Source: Flavobacteriaceae bacterium PS02337 (GTDB lineage: Bacteria; Bacteroidota; Bacteroidia; Flavobacteriales; Flavobacteriaceae). From it: 64,000 nt of DNA. This document shows positions 9,161 through 17,700 of the stretch, one piece after another (position 1 is the stretch's first letter; every line of letters begins with the position of its first letter). Position numbers and translations under genes: made by a program. The notes under the pieces were generated by a model that had not been told where the DNA came from, did not search any database, and was given only the letters and a program-made list of their open reading frames with translations. Where the stretch lies: NCBI GenBank assembly GCA_029959285.1, contig JASCOE010000015.1, positions 48,248 through 112,247 of the forward strand, written 5' to 3'.

Positions 9161-9766
9161 TTATAAGTTTTTAAAAGTTTCTTCTAAATGTTTGGTGTAA
9201 TTCTCCTTAAAGATAACGATATTTTCTGGTGTGGCACCTTTCTCAACATCATGAAAATGGAATCCGTTTATGCGTTCCATTCCTGTAAATTTGTTCATTT
9301 TGTGGAAACCAAACATTACGCCATCGTCTACAGAAGTTTCATCGAAGAATTCTCCAGGAAGTGTAAAAGCCGTTGCAGGTGCGTTCCAGCTTGTGGTAAG
9401 CATGTATTTGCGTCCGTGTAAAAGTCCGCCTGTTCCGTAATTAATGTCTGGATTTACGCGGCTTCTTCCGTCGCTTTTGTAGATTCCGTTGTTGTGGCCT
9501 TGCGTGAAAACGTCATCGATGTATTTTTTGAAAAGGTTTGGAATTTGAAACCACCAAACTGGTGTATGATAGATGATTAAATCTGCCCAAACGAATTTTT
9601 CTACTTCTTTTTGAAGGTCTATTTCGCTTTCGATATGCGTTGTTTTGATTTCGTAATTTGTATTTTTTGAAAGAAATTCAACTGTCCAATCTTGAACGGT
9701 TTGATTAAATTTTCCTCCTGAATGTGCGAATTTTTGTCCGCCGTTGATTATAAATATCTTTTTCAT
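9161..9766 (-). CDS. NAD(P)H-dependent quinone oxidoreductase, MdaB-like
   Basis: A flavodoxin-fold oxidoreductase. The frame is open from 9844, but I place the start at the ATG 9764-9766 because the family begins MKKIFIINGG; the 26 residues before it look non-coding. That gives 201 residues. Visible motifs are IINGGQKFAHSGGKFN at the FMN phosphate loop, IYHTPVWWFQIP and LLHGRKYMLTTSWNAP. MdaB enzymes reduce quinones by two electrons, which protects against redox-cycling compounds. It is co-transcribed with the ABM gene downstream. Confidence 0.88.
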   Translation of the reverse strand: MKKIFIINGGQKFAHSGGKFNQTVQDWTVEFLSKNTNYEIKTTHIESEIDLQKEVEKFVWADLIIYHTPVWWFQIPNLFKKYIDDVFTQGHNNGIYKSDGRSRVNPDINYGTGGLLHGRKYMLTTSWNAPATAFTLPGEFFDETSVDDGVMFGFHKMNKFTGMERINGFHFHDVEKGATPENIVIFKENYTKHLEETFKNL

Positions 9767-9936
9767 TTTTAAATTATTGTTTCTTATGAAAATGGATGCG
9801 TGAGGGATAGAGGCGGTATCCTTTTGCGAAATGAAATGGAGCAAAAGATATAGCCGAAAGCCCGACCCGGAGGGACACGCCCAAATTTTAGTTATTTAAA
9901 TTTTTGAGATTTTTTTTTGAAACACATAGTTCACGC

Positions 9937-10048
9937 AATCTTGTCATTCCGAGGAACGAGGAATCTCCACGAGAAACTCTACAAAGATTGGCAACTCACT
10001 GTGCGGAATTACTTGCGAAGATTCCTCGTTCCTCGGAATGACAAGATT
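9937..10048. repeat. palindromic intergenic repeat, copy C
   Basis: Arms of about 37 bp: AATCTTGTCATTCCGAGGAA on the left and the reverse complement ending at 10048. It is the most perfect of the three related copies. It lies in the 367 bp spacer between the aldo/keto reductase stop and the MdaB-like start. The rest of that spacer holds the short GC-rich phrase CCCGACCCGGAGGGACACGC (9871-9890), a fragment I have seen dispersed in flavobacterial intergenic DNA, and no gene. Confidence 0.8.
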
Positions 10049-10133
10049 ACGCAGACTAACTATGTGTGTTTATGTAAGTGAAACGCCTTTTTAAATAAAG
10101 CAAAACAATGTTTCTATGTGTTTAAAAAGAATA

Positions 10134-11120
10134 TTATTTTATTTTAGCAATTGCCTGATTAATAAAATCCAATTCTGAAGCAGATAAATCGACATCCATT
10201 GTTTTGGCGTTTGAAATGGCTTGTTCTGCGTTTCTTGCTCCCGCTAAAACTATCGAAATTCCTTTTTGTAAAGTTGTCCAACGTAAAACCAATTGCGAAA
10301 TTGAAATGTGTTTTGAATGCGCTAAAGAACTCAATTCTTCGATTAAAGTTTTGACTTGCTGCAAATCGAATTTTCCGAAATAACCGTTTCTGTGATCGTT
10401 TTCTTTTAATTTACTGTCTGTAAAATATTTCCCAGTCAATAAACCTCTTTCCATTGGACTGTAAGCGATAATTCCGATGTTTTCTGCAACTGTAAACGGA
10501 ATTAAATCAGTTTCAATTGAACGATTCAACATACTGTATGCCACTTGATTTGATGCAATTTGAATGGTTTTTTGAGCTTCTTTAATTTGTTCAACGTTGT
10601 AATTACTTACTCCAAAAGCTCTGATTTTTCCTTGTTGAATTAAAGTTTCAGCGGCTTCCATAGTTTCAGAAATCGGAGTTGTTGAGTCTGGCCAGTGAAT
10701 TTGCAATAAATCGATATAATCGGTCTGAAGACGTTTTAAGCTTTCTTCAACTTCTTTAATTACGTTTGCTTTTGATGAATATTTATAGATCGGAACTTTT
10801 TTACCATTATCATCAGCATCAAAAAAGAAATCTCCTTTTCCGTTATTGCTTCCGTCCCAAACTAAACCGAATTTGGTAAGTAATTGAATTTTAGAACGAT
10901 CTTGACTTTTTACAGCTTCTCCGATCATTTCTTCGCTTAAACCAAATCCGTAAAAAGGAGCGGTGTCGATTGTAGTTACACCATGATCGATTGAAGCGTG
11001 AATAGAATCGATTGAATCTTTCTTTTCTGTTCCGCCCCACATGGTTCCGCCAATCGCAAATGCACCGTAAGTAATGGTTGATAATTCAAGTTCGGAGTTG
11101 CCTAATTTTCTATATTCCAT
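10134..11120 (-). CDS. aldo/keto reductase
   Basis: A 328-residue TIM-barrel aldo/keto reductase. The catalytic tetrad is visible: Asp in TIDTAPFYG, Tyr in the same motif, Lys in LLTKFGL and His in LQIHWPD. The NADPH-binding end is present as VLAGARNAEQAISNA. It is close to the YajO/Tas-type subfamily, but the substrate is not clear. The gene is divergent from an AraC-type regulator 116 bp away, a common arrangement in which the regulator controls the reductase; this is inference. Confidence 0.9.
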   Translation of the reverse strand: MEYRKLGNSELELSTITYGAFAIGGTMWGGTEKKDSIDSIHASIDHGVTTIDTAPFYGFGLSEEMIGEAVKSQDRSKIQLLTKFGLVWDGSNNGKGDFFFDADDNGKKVPIYKYSSKANVIKEVEESLKRLQTDYIDLLQIHWPDSTTPISETMEAAETLIQQGKIRAFGVSNYNVEQIKEAQKTIQIASNQVAYSMLNRSIETDLIPFTVAENIGIIAYSPMERGLLTGKYFTDSKLKENDHRNGYFGKFDLQQVKTLIEELSSLAHSKHISISQLVLRWTTLQKGISIVLAGARNAEQAISNAKTMDVDLSASELDFINQAIAKIK

Positions 11121-11188
11121 GATTGTGATTTTTTCTATTATAATTTAATGAGGCAAAATTATACTGTTTTTATGATTCTTATTTGGTA

Positions 11189-11215
11189 TATATTTGTCTT
11201 TTTTAGGTATATTTG
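11189..11215 (+). promoter_or_regulatory. candidate promoter of the AraC gene (two -7 boxes)
   Basis: Two exact TATATTTG boxes (11189-11196 and 11208-11215) match the Bacteroidota -7 consensus. A TTG at 11183-11185 sits 22 bp before the second, close to the usual 19-21 bp. The second box would start a transcript about 20 bp before the ATG. Confidence 0.5.
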
Positions 11216-11236
11216 CAACTTCAAATAAAATGAATT

Positions 11237-12082
11237 ATGAAAAAAGAAAATTTATACGAACCTTTTACGGTTTCTTTTGAAACGCTAAATGAATATCCAG
11301 ATGTTGGCGATCGTCATAATTTTTTCGAACTGGTTTATATTTTGGAAGGAACAGGAAGACAGTGTATTAATAAAAATATTTTTGAATACGATCCTGGTCA
11401 TTTGTTTTTATTGACGCCGGAAGATTGTCATAATTTTACGATTGAAACTCAAACTAAATTTTTCTTTTTGAGGTTTAATGATATTTATTTGAAAAATTCG
11501 AGTCTGCAGAATGAAAACATTCAGCGATTGGAATATATTCTTCAAAATGCGAATCATCAGCCGGGTTGTATTTTAAAAAATGATCCTGACAAATGTTTGG
11601 TGAAAGTGATGATTGAAGCGATTTGCCGCGAACATCAGGATAAAGATGTTTACAATCAGGAATTGATTCAGCAATTAGTTAATACGCTGATTATTATTGT
11701 GGCGAGAAATATTGCGAAATATCTTCCAGAACAAGTCACTATTTCTACAGAAGCTAAAGCAATGGATATTCTGCAATACATTCAGAATAATATCTATTAT
11801 CCTGAAAAGATTAAAGCAGAATCGATTAGCGATTATTTCGGAATTTCGAATACGTATTTAGGACGTTATTTTAAAAAACATGCCAGTGAAACGATGCAGC
11901 AATATATTAGTAATTACAAAACGAAACTGATTGAACATCGTTTGCAATTCAGCGATAAGCGTATCAATGAAATTGCGTATGAATTTGGTTTTACTGATGA
12001 AAGCCATTTTAATAAATTCTTTAGAAAACAAAAAGGGTATAGTCCGTCTGAATTTAGAAAGACGATTCGATTGAGTGCTTAA
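11237..12082 (+). CDS. AraC family transcriptional regulator
   Basis: A 281-residue protein with an N-terminal cupin-like sensor half (HNFFELVYILEGTGRQCINK, HLFLLTPEDCHNF) and a C-terminal pair of HTH units from about residue 180 (KAESISDYFGISNTYLGRYF, INEIAYEFGFTDESHFNKFF, then KKGYSPSEFRK-type ending). Such regulators sense small molecules. The divergent aldo/keto reductase gene is the obvious candidate target. A good -7 box precedes it. Confidence 0.92.
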   Translation: MKKENLYEPFTVSFETLNEYPDVGDRHNFFELVYILEGTGRQCINKNIFEYDPGHLFLLTPEDCHNFTIETQTKFFFLRFNDIYLKNSSLQNENIQRLEYILQNANHQPGCILKNDPDKCLVKVMIEAICREHQDKDVYNQELIQQLVNTLIIIVARNIAKYLPEQVTISTEAKAMDILQYIQNNIYYPEKIKAESISDYFGISNTYLGRYFKKHASETMQQYISNYKTKLIEHRLQFSDKRINEIAYEFGFTDESHFNKFFRKQKGYSPSEFRKTIRLSA

Positions 12083-12166
12083 AAACACGGATTTAACTAA
12101 TTTTTACGAATTTTTTTTGCCGCGGATTTTGCGTTTTCGGAATGCGAATCAGTTTTATCGCGTACT

Positions 12167-13225
12167 TTAATTCTCTTTCCCAATAATAAAATCAAAATGC
12201 TCAGTTTTACCGGCTCTTAAATTGTTGATTTCATTTTGAACTAGTTCTTCTAAAGAATCGGCGACAATATTTCTGTCCCAAGATTCATTTTGAAGTTCAA
12301 TAATTTGTCCAAATTTTCCTTTTGAAGCTGGATCTGTGTCAAAAAGTAAATAATCTCCATTTCTTCCTGTTGCAAAGGGAATCCATTTTGGATTGGCGTA
12401 ATTATTGGTTCGAATTTTTTCGAAATCTATTTCTTGTTCTGGTAAATCGTCTTCCTCAAATTGTAAATCTTGAATTGAATTCCATTCTTCCTTAATGTCT
12501 TCAAACGGAATAAGTTCATAACTCCAATTATTAACTCCAAATTGAAAAGTAGAAGTAACGGCATCATAATCTACATTTTGGACTTTGTAAAAGTTTACTA
12601 ATGCAGATGGAATTTTGATTTCGTCTTCTAAAACAGAATGATTTTCTATGTCTTCGACAGAAATGCCATCTGTAAGATTGTAGTAATCATTATCAGTAGA
12701 AACAATTTTATTTACTTCTGAAATCCATTCTTGCCATAAAGATTCAAATGATTTGAATTCTGGATCGAGTGGAGCAGTGGTTTTTTTAGGTTTTTCTATT
12801 TGTTCGTAGGCCGAAATGTCAATTGCAGTAATTATTTCATCTTCTTTATCGAACCAAACACTGGTTTTGTTAAGTATTAAAGCGCCTGTTTTATCTCCTT
12901 TAAAAAGTTTTACAACCTGACTTTTATTGTTCTCGTAGTAATGCAGTAATTCGTTTCCATCGAATAGAAATTCTCCAGAAAATGAATCTTTAGAACAATA
13001 ATCATATTTGTTACAGACTAATTCCAACATTAAATGTTCTGCTTTTTCTCCTTCTTTAGAGAAAGCCATAATGCCTAAATTATCCCAAGTATAAATATGA
13101 TTGTATTGTTTTTTGGTGTATCTATAATCTCCTAAAGCTTGTTTTAAAACTGTTATATCAATTGGAAATTCAATACTTACGCCATTAATCTGAAAGTCTT
13201 CTTTGGATAATTCAAGTTTTGTCAT
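12167..13225 (-). CDS. SMI1/KNR4 family protein with extra N-terminal domain
   Basis: A 352-residue protein. The C-terminal half (about 175-345) matches the SMI1/KNR4 (SUKH) pattern: IPSALVNFYKVQN, an acidic middle, WIPFATGRNGDYLLFDTDP, then SLEELVQNEI. The N-terminal half (LSKEDFQINGVSIEFP, YTWDNLGIMAFSKEGE, SVWFDKEDEIITAID) is a separate beta-rich domain also met in other bacterial proteins of unknown role. SUKH proteins are often immunity proteins of polymorphic toxins. No toxin gene adjoins it, so function is open. It ends 27 bp upstream of the peptidase gene and may share its transcript. Confidence 0.75.
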   Translation of the reverse strand: MTKLELSKEDFQINGVSIEFPIDITVLKQALGDYRYTKKQYNHIYTWDNLGIMAFSKEGEKAEHLMLELVCNKYDYCSKDSFSGEFLFDGNELLHYYENNKSQVVKLFKGDKTGALILNKTSVWFDKEDEIITAIDISAYEQIEKPKKTTAPLDPEFKSFESLWQEWISEVNKIVSTDNDYYNLTDGISVEDIENHSVLEDEIKIPSALVNFYKVQNVDYDAVTSTFQFGVNNWSYELIPFEDIKEEWNSIQDLQFEEDDLPEQEIDFEKIRTNNYANPKWIPFATGRNGDYLLFDTDPASKGKFGQIIELQNESWDRNIVADSLEELVQNEINNLRAGKTEHFDFIIGKEN

Positions 13226-13252
13226 TTTACTTTTTTTGAAAGAAATTAGTAA

Positions 13253-14014
13253 TTAGATAATCTTTTTTATTACACGAAGTTTATGTGTGTGTTTGTTTAA
13301 TTCTGGATTGTAAATTCCGGTATGATCTAAACGATCAATGCGAACTTTTCCACTTGCGTGAATGATGTAATTATTGTCCATAATAATACCGACGTGAGTA
13401 ATATTTCCTTCGTCATTGTCAAAAAAAGCTAAATCTCCTGCTTCACATTCTTCGATAAAACTTAACGGATCGCCTTCAAGTGCTTGTTGAGAGGCATCAC
13501 GATGAATTTTATAACCGTTTAATTTGTAAACCATTTGAGTAAAACCAGAACAATCGATTCCAAAAGGTGTTTTTCCGCCCCATAAATAAGGCGCGTTTAA
13601 ATACATAAAAGCAGTTTTAATAAGAGCGCTTTTAGGTTTTATGCCGCTGGTTTTGGTTCCTTCAAAATCAAAATTAGAAGTATTGATTTCGCTATTATTT
13701 AAAAAAGATAAAGAAGCTCCAAGCGGAATAGGAAGCAGTACATTTTCAGGAGCAGTGATATAGTCAATCAAATCAGCGTTTAAAATGATAGCTTCTTTAC
13801 TCAATTGATTAAATTGCTGTTCAGAAATTACCTGATATTGCTTAGAATCGACCCAACCAACATAATCGTCGAATTGAATTTTAATTTTAGCCCATTGATT
13901 TTGGCGTTCTAAAATTTCGATATGTTCGCCAAACAAAAGCTGTGTAACGATTTCACTTCTGTCGCTTGGTTCAGATCGAACAGGTACTATGGCAAGATTG
14001 CAAATTCCGAACAT
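13253..14014 (-). CDS. NlpC/P60 (C40) peptidase with N-terminal SH3 domains
   Basis: A 253-residue protein. The N-terminal half is SH3b-like (CNLAIVPVRSEPSDRSEIVT, LFGEHIEILERQNQWAKI, DDYVGWVD). The C-terminal half is an NlpC/P60 cysteine peptidase with the catalytic Cys in FGIDCSGFTQM and His in THVGIIMD. It is expected to cut peptidoglycan stem peptides (gamma-D-Glu to diamino acid). No signal peptide is evident at the chosen start. The thiolase gene lies 71 bp upstream on the same strand. Confidence 0.88.
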   Translation of the reverse strand: MFGICNLAIVPVRSEPSDRSEIVTQLLFGEHIEILERQNQWAKIKIQFDDYVGWVDSKQYQVISEQQFNQLSKEAIILNADLIDYITAPENVLLPIPLGASLSFLNNSEINTSNFDFEGTKTSGIKPKSALIKTAFMYLNAPYLWGGKTPFGIDCSGFTQMVYKLNGYKIHRDASQQALEGDPLSFIEECEAGDLAFFDNDEGNITHVGIIMDNNYIIHASGKVRIDRLDHTGIYNPELNKHTHKLRVIKKII

Positions 14015-14085
14015 TTAAGGCAATTTATAAGTTTAAAATTAGGAGTCATTACTTTCTAATAACTCCTAATTTTGGATGATATTAT

Positions 14086-15264
14086 TTAGGCTCTTTCAAT
14101 AACAATTGCAGATGCGCCACCGCCACCGTTGCAAATTGCAGCCGCTCCGGTTTTTGCATTGTTTTGTTCTAAAACATTGATTAAAGTTACGATAATTCTA
14201 GCTCCCGAACAACCTAGCGGATGTCCTAAAGAAACAGCACCACCGTTTACGTTTACTTTATCGTTATCTAAATTTAAGATTTTCGCATTAGCCAAACCAA
14301 CTACAGAAAAAGCTTCGTTAAATTCAAAATAATCAACATCTGAAATAGCGATTCCCGCTTTGTCTAAAGCTTTAGGCAGTGCTTTTGCTGGACTTGTTGT
14401 AAACCATTTTGGTTCTTGTGCAGCATCTGCGTATCCTTTTATGTATGCAAGAGGTTTTAATCCTAATGCATTTGCTTTTTCTTCAGACATTAAAATTAAA
14501 GCTGCAGCTCCGTCATTAATTGTTGAAGCGTTTGCGGCAGTAACAGTTCCGTCTTTTGTGAAAACAGCTCCCAAAGATGGAATCTTATCTAATTTTACAT
14601 TAGTATATTCTTCGTCTTTTGAAAAGATAATTGGCTCGCCACGTCTTTGTGGTACTTCAACGGGAACAACTTCATTATCAAATTTTCCAGCATCCCAGGC
14701 TTTTGCACTTCTTTCGTAAGATTGAATTGCGAAAGCATCTTGTTCTTCACGGCTGATGTTATATTCAGTTGCACATAAATCAGCGCAAACTCCCATTGCG
14801 TTGTTATCGTAAGCATCTGTCAAACCATCTTTTTGCATACCGTCAAGCATAGTTGCAGGACCAAATTTGTTTCCAGTACGCATTTGTACGTAATGAGGAA
14901 TCAAGCTCATGCTTTCCATTCCGCCCGCTACCACAATCTCTGCGTCTCCGCAGGCAATTGCTTGAGCAGCAAACATTACAGCTTTCATTCCAGAGGCGCA
15001 AACTTTGTTTACTGTTGTAGCAGCAACTTCTTCAGACAAACCAGCAAAAAGCGCTGCTTGACGAGCTGGAGCTTGTCCAACGCCTGCCTGAATTACGTTC
15101 CCCATGAAAACTTCATCAACTAATTTTGGGTCTAGGTTAATTTTTTGAAGGGCTCCCTTTATAGCGGCAGCGCCTAATTTTGGAGCAGGTACAGTAGATA
15201 ACCCTCCCATGAAACTTCCGATAGGTGTTCTAACGGCAGAAACGATAACAACTCTTTTGTTCAT
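14086..15264 (-). CDS. acetyl-CoA C-acyltransferase (thiolase)
   Basis: A 392-residue thiolase of standard length. The acyl-accepting Cys89 lies in VNKVCASGMKA, His348 in GGAVSLGHPLGCSG, and the second catalytic Cys378 in AAICNGGGGAS. It condenses two acetyl-CoA or splits 3-ketoacyl-CoA. The sequence is closest in feel to the acetoacetyl-CoA (AtoB/PhaA) branch, but substrate length cannot be fixed from motifs. It is transcribed away from the tRNA cluster. Confidence 0.93.
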   Translation of the reverse strand: MNKRVVIVSAVRTPIGSFMGGLSTVPAPKLGAAAIKGALQKINLDPKLVDEVFMGNVIQAGVGQAPARQAALFAGLSEEVAATTVNKVCASGMKAVMFAAQAIACGDAEIVVAGGMESMSLIPHYVQMRTGNKFGPATMLDGMQKDGLTDAYDNNAMGVCADLCATEYNISREEQDAFAIQSYERSAKAWDAGKFDNEVVPVEVPQRRGEPIIFSKDEEYTNVKLDKIPSLGAVFTKDGTVTAANASTINDGAAALILMSEEKANALGLKPLAYIKGYADAAQEPKWFTTSPAKALPKALDKAGIAISDVDYFEFNEAFSVVGLANAKILNLDNDKVNVNGGAVSLGHPLGCSGARIIVTLINVLEQNNAKTGAAAICNGGGGASAIVIERA

Positions 15265-15439
15265 TTTCTGTTTAATATTAGTTATAAAGCAAATTTACTG
15301 TTTATTTGAATAAATTCAAATTTTGTGTAAAATAGGGTGATTTTAAATTCAAGATGAAATTTTTGTTAATTCTATTCGTTTGATTGTGAAGCATTTTAAA
15401 AAAAAGATTAAAAAAACTTAAAAAAAAGCGCTGAAATAC

Positions 15440-15470
15440 TTGTGAGATATGGAATGTTGTCTTACATTTG
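15440..15470 (+). promoter_or_regulatory. promoter of the tRNA cluster
   Basis: TTG at 15440-15442 and TACATTTG at 15463-15470, separated by 20 bp, are a textbook Bacteroidota promoter (TTG, 19-21 bp, TAnnTTTG). The predicted start of transcription lies near 15477, about 25 bp before tRNA-Ser. The whole 15265-15502 spacer otherwise holds no gene. Confidence 0.75.
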
Positions 15471-15502
15471 CAACCGCAAAACAGAACACGTTTCTTGAGC
15501 TT

Positions 15503-15586
15503 GGAGAGGTGCCAGAGCGGTAATGGAGCAGATTGCTAATCTGTCGACGGGTAACCGTCGCCAGGGTTCGAGTCCCTGTCTCTCCG
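15503..15586 (+). tRNA. tRNA-Ser (GCT)
   Basis: An 84-nt cloverleaf with the long variable arm of serine tRNAs. Acceptor GGAGAGG pairs with TCTCTCC, the anticodon loop is TTGCTAA, and the T-loop region is GGTTCGAGTCC. CCA is not encoded. Confidence 0.93.
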
Positions 15587-15600
15587 CTTAATTTTGCCTT

Positions 15601-15675
15601 CGGGGTGTAGCGTAGCCCGGTTATCGCGCCTGCTTTGGGAGCAGGAGGTCGCAGGTTCGAATCCTGCCACCCCGA
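15601..15675 (+). tRNA. tRNA-Pro (TGG)
   Basis: Acceptor CGGGGTG pairs with CACCCCG, the anticodon loop is TTTGGGA (TGG), and the T-arm contains GGTTCGAATCC. It lies 14 bp after tRNA-Ser, so it is part of the same transcript. CCA is not encoded. Confidence 0.93.
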
Positions 15676-15705
15676 CTAAACTTTACCATAAGTTTTAAAA
15701 GAAAT

Positions 15706-15779
15706 GGTTCCATAGCTCAGCTGGATAGAGCAACGCACTTCTAATGCGTAGGTCGAAGGTTCGAATCCTTCTGGGATCA
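15706..15779 (+). tRNA. tRNA-Arg (TCT), probable integration target
   Basis: Acceptor GGTTCCA pairs with TGGGATC (with G-U pairs), the anticodon loop is CTTCTAA (TCT), and the T-arm contains GGTTCGAATCC. It is the last tRNA of the cluster. Its 3' part (15758-15773 and beyond) recurs inside the end of the adjacent recombinase gene, so this tRNA or a relative was the insertion target of a mobile element. Confidence 0.92.
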
Positions 15780-15783
15780 CTCA

Positions 15784-15815
15784 AGAGGATAATCGTAACT
15801 GATTATCCTCTTTTT
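15784..15815 (+). terminator. rho-independent terminator of the tRNA cluster
   Basis: A perfect 11-bp stem, AGAGGATAATC and GATTATCCTCT, with a 6-nt loop (GTAACT) is followed by a T-run. It starts 5 bp after tRNA-Arg. Confidence 0.9.
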
Positions 15816-15894
15816 GTTTACATTTTTATTTTTTTAAAAATTAACAAAATTACTGTGGCACATTCGTGGCGCATGCGATTTTAAAATTAAAATA

Positions 15895-17457
15895 TCAGCG
15901 TTTACAAGGCATGAGGCCATATGGTTCGAATCCTTCTGCGTTCACATAAGAGGACAAATCAGTATTTTGCTGATTTTGTCCTCTTTTTTTATTGTATAAC
16001 TCCTTGTAAAACAACAACATAAGTCGAAGCGCTTCGTTGATTTTAGTGGTTCGAACTTCGTTATTTTCAAAAGTAAGTTTTTCAGGAAATATCGAACCAA
16101 TTATCTTCCTTTTCCCTTCTGTAGATGCTTCTTCATAGAGTTTATCAAGCTGTGAAATGTTGCTGAGCGCCTTATTTAAAAGAGGTTCAACGTTTGGAAT
16201 ACTGCTGTTTTGACTTGTGAGTTGTGCTTCTAGACGATTTATATTATCTGCTGTTTCTATTTTGATTCTTTTATAATCGTCAGCATCTAAATCACCAGCT
16301 ATTAATAAGTTTCTTGCACGCGTCAATCTTTGATTTGTTTCCTCCAGTTTCTTTTTCAAAACATCAGTATCGCTTCTATTATATTTTGTTTTACTATTAT
16401 ATACAGAAGTGATTGTCTGCTTGTAAAGTTCAAGAAAAGGTAATGGTCTGACATATTTTCGAAGTTCCTCTACTATTTTGTCATTAACTATAGGTGCTTT
16501 TTCTCTGAATGTACATCCCATAGTGCAGTGATAATAATGATAGTACTTGTAACGCCCTTTTGACGCACTGCCAGTAAGTACCTTTCCACACTTAGGACAT
16601 ATTAAATATCCGCGGAGTGGCAATGCTGGATCTACTGTTATTGTAGTTCTTTTTATTTTTTTCCGTCCATCTAGTATATCCTGTACGTCATAAAATAAGG
16701 CTTCTGTTATAAGTGGCTCATGCTGTCCCTGAACTAAATGACATTCTTCGTCTTTATACTTAGCAACGAATACCTTGCCGAAGTAAATAGGATTTCTCAG
16801 TGCAACCCAGAAGCAGCTTCGTGTGGAATTAAGACCTTTTTTCTTAGCAGCTTTCCATATTTGTTCTGTGTGTATTTGTCCTTTAGCAAGTTCTTCAAAT
16901 ACCCATCGCATTATTAATGCCTGATCCTCTTTAATTGCAATATGTTTTTTTCCTGTCTCAGTAATTCTATTTACATATCCTAACGGAGGGCGGCCCATCA
17001 CACGTCCTTCTTTTTTTGCTCTCCGCATTCCATTGAATACATTTAATGCACGGCGGTCATTTTCTACCTCCGGTGCAGCAAGATAAAATGCAAGCATCAT
17101 TTTATTTTCGGGTATTGAAAGGTCCAATGGCTGCTCAACAGCCTGAGGTTCTACTCCTAAATTGCGTAATGTACTGATCATTTGATATGAATCACCTGCA
17201 TTTCTACTGAATCTGTCCCACTTTGTAAATAAAATAAGATCAGAATGTCCCCTGCGTGATCGGAGTTCTGCTAATAGTTTTTTCCAGGCTGGACGGTTAA
17301 ATGTTTTAGCTGAGTGATCTTCTATTACAACTTTACGAACTTTAAGTGAGTTTAGGTCACAATATTTGCGCAGACGTTCTTCCTGATCACGTTGTGAATA
17401 TCCTTTATCAGCCTGCTCTTCCGTACTTACCCTAATATATAAATCTGCAATTTTCAT
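15895..17457 (-). CDS. large serine recombinase
   Basis: A 520-residue site-specific recombinase. The N-terminal resolvase domain has the nucleophile Ser11 in LYIRVSTEEQA, the catalytic Arg motif in KWDRFSRN, and a recombinase domain after about residue 155. A zinc ribbon follows (ICPKCGKVLTG, then HCTMGCTF) with a coiled coil near 365-440. It would integrate and excise the element. The last ~30 codons read through the terminator-like hairpin and the tRNA 3' copy, so the C-terminal tail (from about NQQNTDLSSYVNAEGFEP on) is probably set by the attachment site and would differ in the excised form. Two small element genes lie upstream. Confidence 0.9.
   Translation of the reverse strand: MKIADLYIRVSTEEQADKGYSQRDQEERLRKYCDLNSLKVRKVVIEDHSAKTFNRPAWKKLLAELRSRRGHSDLILFTKWDRFSRNAGDSYQMISTLRNLGVEPQAVEQPLDLSIPENKMMLAFYLAAPEVENDRRALNVFNGMRRAKKEGRVMGRPPLGYVNRITETGKKHIAIKEDQALIMRWVFEELAKGQIHTEQIWKAAKKKGLNSTRSCFWVALRNPIYFGKVFVAKYKDEECHLVQGQHEPLITEALFYDVQDILDGRKKIKRTTITVDPALPLRGYLICPKCGKVLTGSASKGRYKYYHYYHCTMGCTFREKAPIVNDKIVEELRKYVRPLPFLELYKQTITSVYNSKTKYNRSDTDVLKKKLEETNQRLTRARNLLIAGDLDADDYKRIKIETADNINRLEAQLTSQNSSIPNVEPLLNKALSNISQLDKLYEEASTEGKRKIIGSIFPEKLTFENNEVRTTKINEALRLMLLFYKELYNKKRGQNQQNTDLSSYVNAEGFEPYGLMPCKR
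15923..15945. other. copy of a tRNA 3' end: att-like direct repeat
   Basis: GGTTCGAATCCTTCTG at 15923-15938 is identical to the tRNA-Arg T-arm region at 15758-15773. The match continues imperfectly through the discriminator and the first arm of the terminator: CGTTCACATAAGAGGACAA against GGATCACTCAAGAGGATAA. The second copy is followed by its own terminator-like hairpin (15948 to about 15987). This is the footprint expected at the end of an element integrated at a tRNA gene. The copy's acceptor strand (TGCGTTC) does not pair with the neighbouring tRNA-Arg, so it came from another tRNA allele. Confidence 0.7.
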
Positions 17458-17477
17458 GATTTTGAAATTGATTAAAC

Positions 17478-17675
17478 TTATTTACACTCATCTTGTTGGA
17501 GGGTAAATTTACGTCTTTTTTGTTCATTTAAATATGTACTAACCACTATTTCAGCCATTTCGTAGAGGAAATCTAAGATTATTTTTGCTTGTTCATCATC
17601 AACATTAATTCCATCTTTCCTTAATAATTCCATTGCCTTGTTAGGCGTTATTCTATCAATCTCTTTCTCTCTCAT
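17478..17675 (-). CDS. small hypothetical protein upstream of the recombinase
   Basis: A 65-residue acidic/basic helical protein (NKAMELLRKDGINVDDEQAK, then ILDFLYEMAEIVVSTYLNEQ). Two adjacent ATGs exist (17678 and 17675). A strong AGGAGGT at 17681-17687 lies 5 bp before the second ATG and only 2 bp before the first, so the second is preferred. A Shine-Dalgarno this strong is unusual in Bacteroidota. It is co-directional with the recombinase 20 bp downstream and may be a regulatory accessory factor; that is inference. Confidence 0.6.
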   Translation of the reverse strand: MREKEIDRITPNKAMELLRKDGINVDDEQAKIILDFLYEMAEIVVSTYLNEQKRRKFTLQQDECK

Positions 17676-17700
17676 CATACACCTCCTTCTATTGACAGCA

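Noticed and set aside
9767-9844. Extended N-terminus of the MdaB-like protein
   Set aside because: The extra 26 residues have no family counterpart, and the sequence is spacer-like; the family starts at MKKIFIINGG.
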